DNA of 16,700 bases from Pseudomonadota bacterium (GTDB lineage: Bacteria > Pseudomonadota > Gammaproteobacteria > Xanthomonadales > Xanthomonadaceae): contig JAEWJB010000081.1 of assembly GCA_023386795.1 (NCBI GenBank), positions 1 through 16,700 on the forward strand. Direction: 5' to 3'. Under the pieces are notes generated by a model that saw only the letters and a program-made list of their open reading frames with translations, was not told the origin of the DNA and made no database searches. A program made the position numbers and the translations under genes. Below, piece by piece: positions 14,303 to 16,700 of this stretch. Positions within the stretch are counted from its first letter, which is position 1. Each line of letters opens with the position of its first letter.

Positions 14303-16395
14303 GCGCCCAGCCGCAACCCATGAACGCCCGGCGCGTGCTGGAGCTGATCCGCGGCGGCCTCGGCGCGCCGCTGGTGGTGCTGGCGATGCTGGCCATGGTC
14401 GTCGTGCCGCTGGCCGCACCGGTGCTCGACGCGCTGTTCACCTTCAACATCGCCATCTCGCTGATGGTGTTGCTGGCCGTGGTGTACGTGAAGCGGCCGC
14501 TGGAATTCACGATCTTCCCGATCGTCCTGCTGATGACCACGATGCTGCGCCTGGCGCTGAACGTGGCCTCCACCCGCGTGATCCTGCTGCACGGCCAGGG
14601 CGGCCATGACGCGGCGGGCAAGGTGATCGCCGCCTTCGGCGAGTTCGTGATCGGCGGCAACTACGCGGTCGGCATCGTGGTGTTCGCGATCCTGACCATC
14701 ATCAACTTCGTGGTCATCACCAAGGGTGCCGGGCGCGTGTCGGAAGTGACCGCCCGCTTCATCCTCGATGCCATGCCCGGCAAGCAGATGGCCATCGATG
14801 CCGACCTCAACGCCGGCCTGCTGACCCGCGAGGAAGCCAAGCAGCGCCGCGAGGAAGTGCGCGAGGAAGCGGACTTCTACGGCGCGATGGACGGTGCCAG
14901 CAAGTTCATCCGCGGCGATGCCATCGCCGGCATCCTGATCCTGTTTATCAACCTGCTCGGCGGCCTGGCCGTGGGCATGTTCCAGCACAACATGGCGTTC
15001 GCCGACGCCGCCTCCACCTACACCCTGCTCTCCATCGGCGACGGCCTGGTGGCGCAGCTGCCGGCGCTGCTGGTGTCCTCGGCGGTGGCCATGCTGGTCA
15101 CCCGCGCTTCGCGGGCGCAGGACATGAGCCAGGCGATGGTGGGCCAGGTGTTCGGCCAGCACCGCGCGCTGGCGGTGGCTGCGGCGATCCTGGGCCTGGT
15201 CGGCCTGGTCCCGGGCATGCCCAATGTCGCCTTTTTGACGCTGGCGCTGATCCTGGGCTTCATCGCCTGGAAGCTGCACAAGCGCGGGCCGGTCGATGCC
15301 GAGGGCAACAGCCCGGACGCCGCCGCGCGCGCCCCGGGCGCCCCGGGTAGCGCGCCCTCGCCCAGCGCCGAACTGAGTTGGGACGAACTGCGCCCCATCG
15401 ATCCGCTGGGCTTGGAAGTCGGCTACCGGCTGATCCCGCTGGTGGACAAGGCCCAGGGCGGCGAACTGATGGCGCGCATCAAGGGCGTGCGCCGCAAGCT
15501 CACCCAGGACATCGGCTTCCTGATCCCGCCAGTACACATCCGCGACAACCTCGAACTCAGCGCCACCGCCTACCGCCTGCTGGTGCACGGCGTACCGGTC
15601 GCCACCGCCGAGATCCACCCCGACCGCGAACTGGCGCTGGACCCGGGCGGCGCGCTCGGCGCGCTGGACGGCATCCCCGGCAAGGACCCGGCGTTCGGCC
15701 TGGACGCGGTGTGGATCCAGCCGCACCAGCGCGCCCATGCCGAGTCGGTGGGGTACACGGTGGTGGACCCGGCCACCGTAGTGGCCACCCACCTCTCGCA
15801 CCTGATCCGCGAGCACGCCCCGGAACTGCTCGGCCACGAGGAAGTGCAGCAACTGCTGGCCACGCTCGCCAAGAGCGCGCCCAAGCTGGTGGAAGACCTC
15901 ACGCCCAAGGCGCTGCCGCTGTCGGTGGTGGTGCGCGTGCTGCAGAACCTGCTGGTGGAGCGCATCCCGATCCGCCAGCTGCGCAAGATCGTCGAAGCGT
16001 TGGTGGAGCACGCCCCGCACAGCCAGGACCCGGCTGCGCTCACCGCCGCCGTGCGCACGTCGCTGGGCCGCTTCATCGTCCAGGAGATCGCCGGGATGTC
16101 GCCGGAACTTCCGGTGTTCACCCTGGCCCCGCAATTGGAACGCGTCTTGCAGGACTCCACGCAGGGCAACGGCGTGGCGCTGGAACCCGGTCTCGCCGAG
16201 CGCCTGCACCAGAGCCTGGCCGAGTGCGTCGGCAAGCAGGAGGCGCGCAACGAGCCGGCGGTGGTGCTGGTACCGGGAACGGTCCGCGCCGCCCTGGCCC
16301 GCCTGGTCCGCCACAGCGTGCCCTCGCTGTCGGTCCTGGCCTACGGCGAAGTGCCGGAGGACAAGCGGCTCAAGCTCGTCGGCACGATCAGTTGA
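14299..16395 (+). CDS. flhA: FlhA, flagellar export-gate protein
   Basis: FlhA forms the nonameric ring of the export gate, conducts protons and docks chaperone-substrate complexes with its cytoplasmic domain. The protein is 698 residues, normal for the family. The N-terminal half has about eight membrane segments and the signature MLRLALNVASTRVILLHGQG. The region ending FVVITKGAGRVSEVTARFIL, then DAMPGKQMAIDADLNAGL and EEVREEADFYGAMDGASKFI, is the conserved cytoplasmic loop of the family. A Pro/Ala/Ser-rich linker (about residues 338-355) leads to the large cytoplasmic domain, ending near SVLAYGEVPEDKRLKLVGTI. The ATG overlaps the flhB stop. flhF follows 60 bases later. Confidence 0.98.
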   Translation: MSAQPQPMNARRVLELIRGGLGAPLVVLAMLAMVVVPLAAPVLDALFTFNIAISLMVLLAVVYVKRPLEFTIFPIVLLMTTMLRLALNVASTRVILLHGQGGHDAAGKVIAAFGEFVIGGNYAVGIVVFAILTIINFVVITKGAGRVSEVTARFILDAMPGKQMAIDADLNAGLLTREEAKQRREEVREEADFYGAMDGASKFIRGDAIAGILILFINLLGGLAVGMFQHNMAFADAASTYTLLSIGDGLVAQLPALLVSSAVAMLVTRASRAQDMSQAMVGQVFGQHRALAVAAAILGLVGLVPGMPNVAFLTLALILGFIAWKLHKRGPVDAEGNSPDAAARAPGAPGSAPSPSAELSWDELRPIDPLGLEVGYRLIPLVDKAQGGELMARIKGVRRKLTQDIGFLIPPVHIRDNLELSATAYRLLVHGVPVATAEIHPDRELALDPGGALGALDGIPGKDPAFGLDAVWIQPHQRAHAESVGYTVVDPATVVATHLSHLIREHAPELLGHEEVQQLLATLAKSAPKLVEDLTPKALPLSVVVRVLQNLLVERIPIRQLRKIVEALVEHAPHSQDPAALTAAVRTSLGRFIVQEIAGMSPELPVFTLAPQLERVLQDSTQGNGVALEPGLAERLHQSLAECVGKQEARNEPAVVLVPGTVRAALARLVRHSVPSLSVLAYGEVPEDKRLKLVGTIS

Positions 16396-16455
16396 TGGCA
16401 GTTGATTGCGAAGTAATCCCGAACACCGAACCCGAACACCACTTCCGGCCCTGAC

Positions 16456-16700
16456 ATGAAAATCAAACGCTTCGTCGCCCCCGACATGCGCACCGCCTTC
16501 CGCCTGGTGCGCGAAGAGCACGGCCCGGATGCAGTGATCCTCTCCAATCGCCGTACCGAGGAAGGCGTGGAGATCGTCGCCGCCAGCAACTACGACGAAG
16601 AGCTGGTGATGCGCGCGCTCGACAACGCCCGCGCCGAGCAGAAGGCCACCGCGGCCGCCGTGCCGGATCGCCCCGCCGCCGTGCTGGCGCAGGCCGAACC
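16456..16700 (+). CDS. flhF: FlhF, SRP-type GTPase for polar flagellum placement (N-terminal part; 3' end outside window)
   Basis: FlhF is a signal-recognition-particle-like GTPase that determines the site of polar flagellum assembly. Only about 81 codons are present: MKIKRFVAPDMRTAFRLVRE, then EHGPDAVILSNRRTEEGVEI, typical of the FlhF N-terminus, followed by the start of the variable acidic/Ala-rich B domain. The GTPase domain lies outside the window. ATG 16456 is two bases after the stop of a 19-codon reading frame; no strong ribosome site is seen. Its place directly after flhA is standard for polar-flagellum clusters and supports the call. Confidence 0.95.
   Translation, partial: MKIKRFVAPDMRTAFRLVREEHGPDAVILSNRRTEEGVEIVAASNYDEELVMRALDNARAEQKATAAAVPDRPAAVLAQAE

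Noticed and set aside
11279..14419. Very long open frame on the minus strand (over 1000 codons), and others at 2075-3742 and 14212-16521
   Set aside because: They lie opposite well-supported flagellar and cyclase genes, are rich in Arg, Ala, Gly and His without family motifs, and arise because stop codons are rare in GC-rich DNA.
16396..16410. Sigma-54-like TGGCAGTTGATTGC between flhA and flhF
   Set aside because: The GG-to-GC distance is one base short (11 rather than 12), and RpoN promoters rarely tolerate this. It also overlaps the end of flhA. Left uncalled, though 5'-end mapping could change that.

Overview
The window is a GC-rich (roughly 70% by eye) stretch of a polar-flagellum gene cluster. 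It reads entirely on the + strand and is almost fully coding. The gene order is fliF(partial)-G-H-I-J-K, then fliL-M-N-O-P, fliQ-R, a gene for a large membrane diguanylate cyclase, flhB-flhA, and the start of flhF. The protein sequences, base composition, -24/-12 (sigma-54) promoters and a GTAG-headed REP-like palindrome pair all point to a gammaproteobacterium of the Xanthomonadaceae/Lysobacteraceae (Lysobacter, Luteimonas, Stenotrophomonas, Xanthomonas type). The genus is inference.

Region by region: 1-5544 holds the MS-ring end, the rotor protein FliG, the export ATPase complex FliH-FliI-FliJ and the hook-length ruler FliK. Most of these genes are joined by 4-base ATGA/GTGA/TTGA overlaps. 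Positions 5545-5767 are the longest gap. It contains an inverted REP pair (5572-5655), a perfect sigma-54 promoter (5717-5732) and a GGAG ribosome binding site that fixes the fliL start at GTG 5768. Positions 5768-8900 encode FliL, the C-ring/switch proteins FliM and FliN, and export-gate proteins FliO and FliP. A second sigma-54 promoter at 8939-8954 lies so close to fliQ that the predicted transcript begins at or within about two bases of the fliQ ATG. fliQ and fliR follow.

Positions 10187-13114 encode the one gene that is not a core flagellar part. It has a signal peptide, fourteen recognisable propeller-blade motifs, a Y_Y_Y domain, one membrane segment, a coiled coil and a GGDEF domain with a GGEEL active-site variant and an intact RxxD inhibitory site. 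A sigma-28-like sequence lies upstream (10057-10083). A third sigma-54 promoter (13120-13135) precedes flhB-flhA, and flhF runs off the right edge.

Together the genes build the basal body, rotor/switch and type III export apparatus. The promoters divide them into separately started units (fliL-P, fliQ-R, flhB-A) under RpoN, with the cyclase possibly under FliA. This suggests that a c-di-GMP-producing sensor is made late in flagellar assembly. I saw no tRNA, rRNA, IS element, CRISPR or minus-strand gene. The long minus-strand reading frames are shadows of GC-rich codon use.
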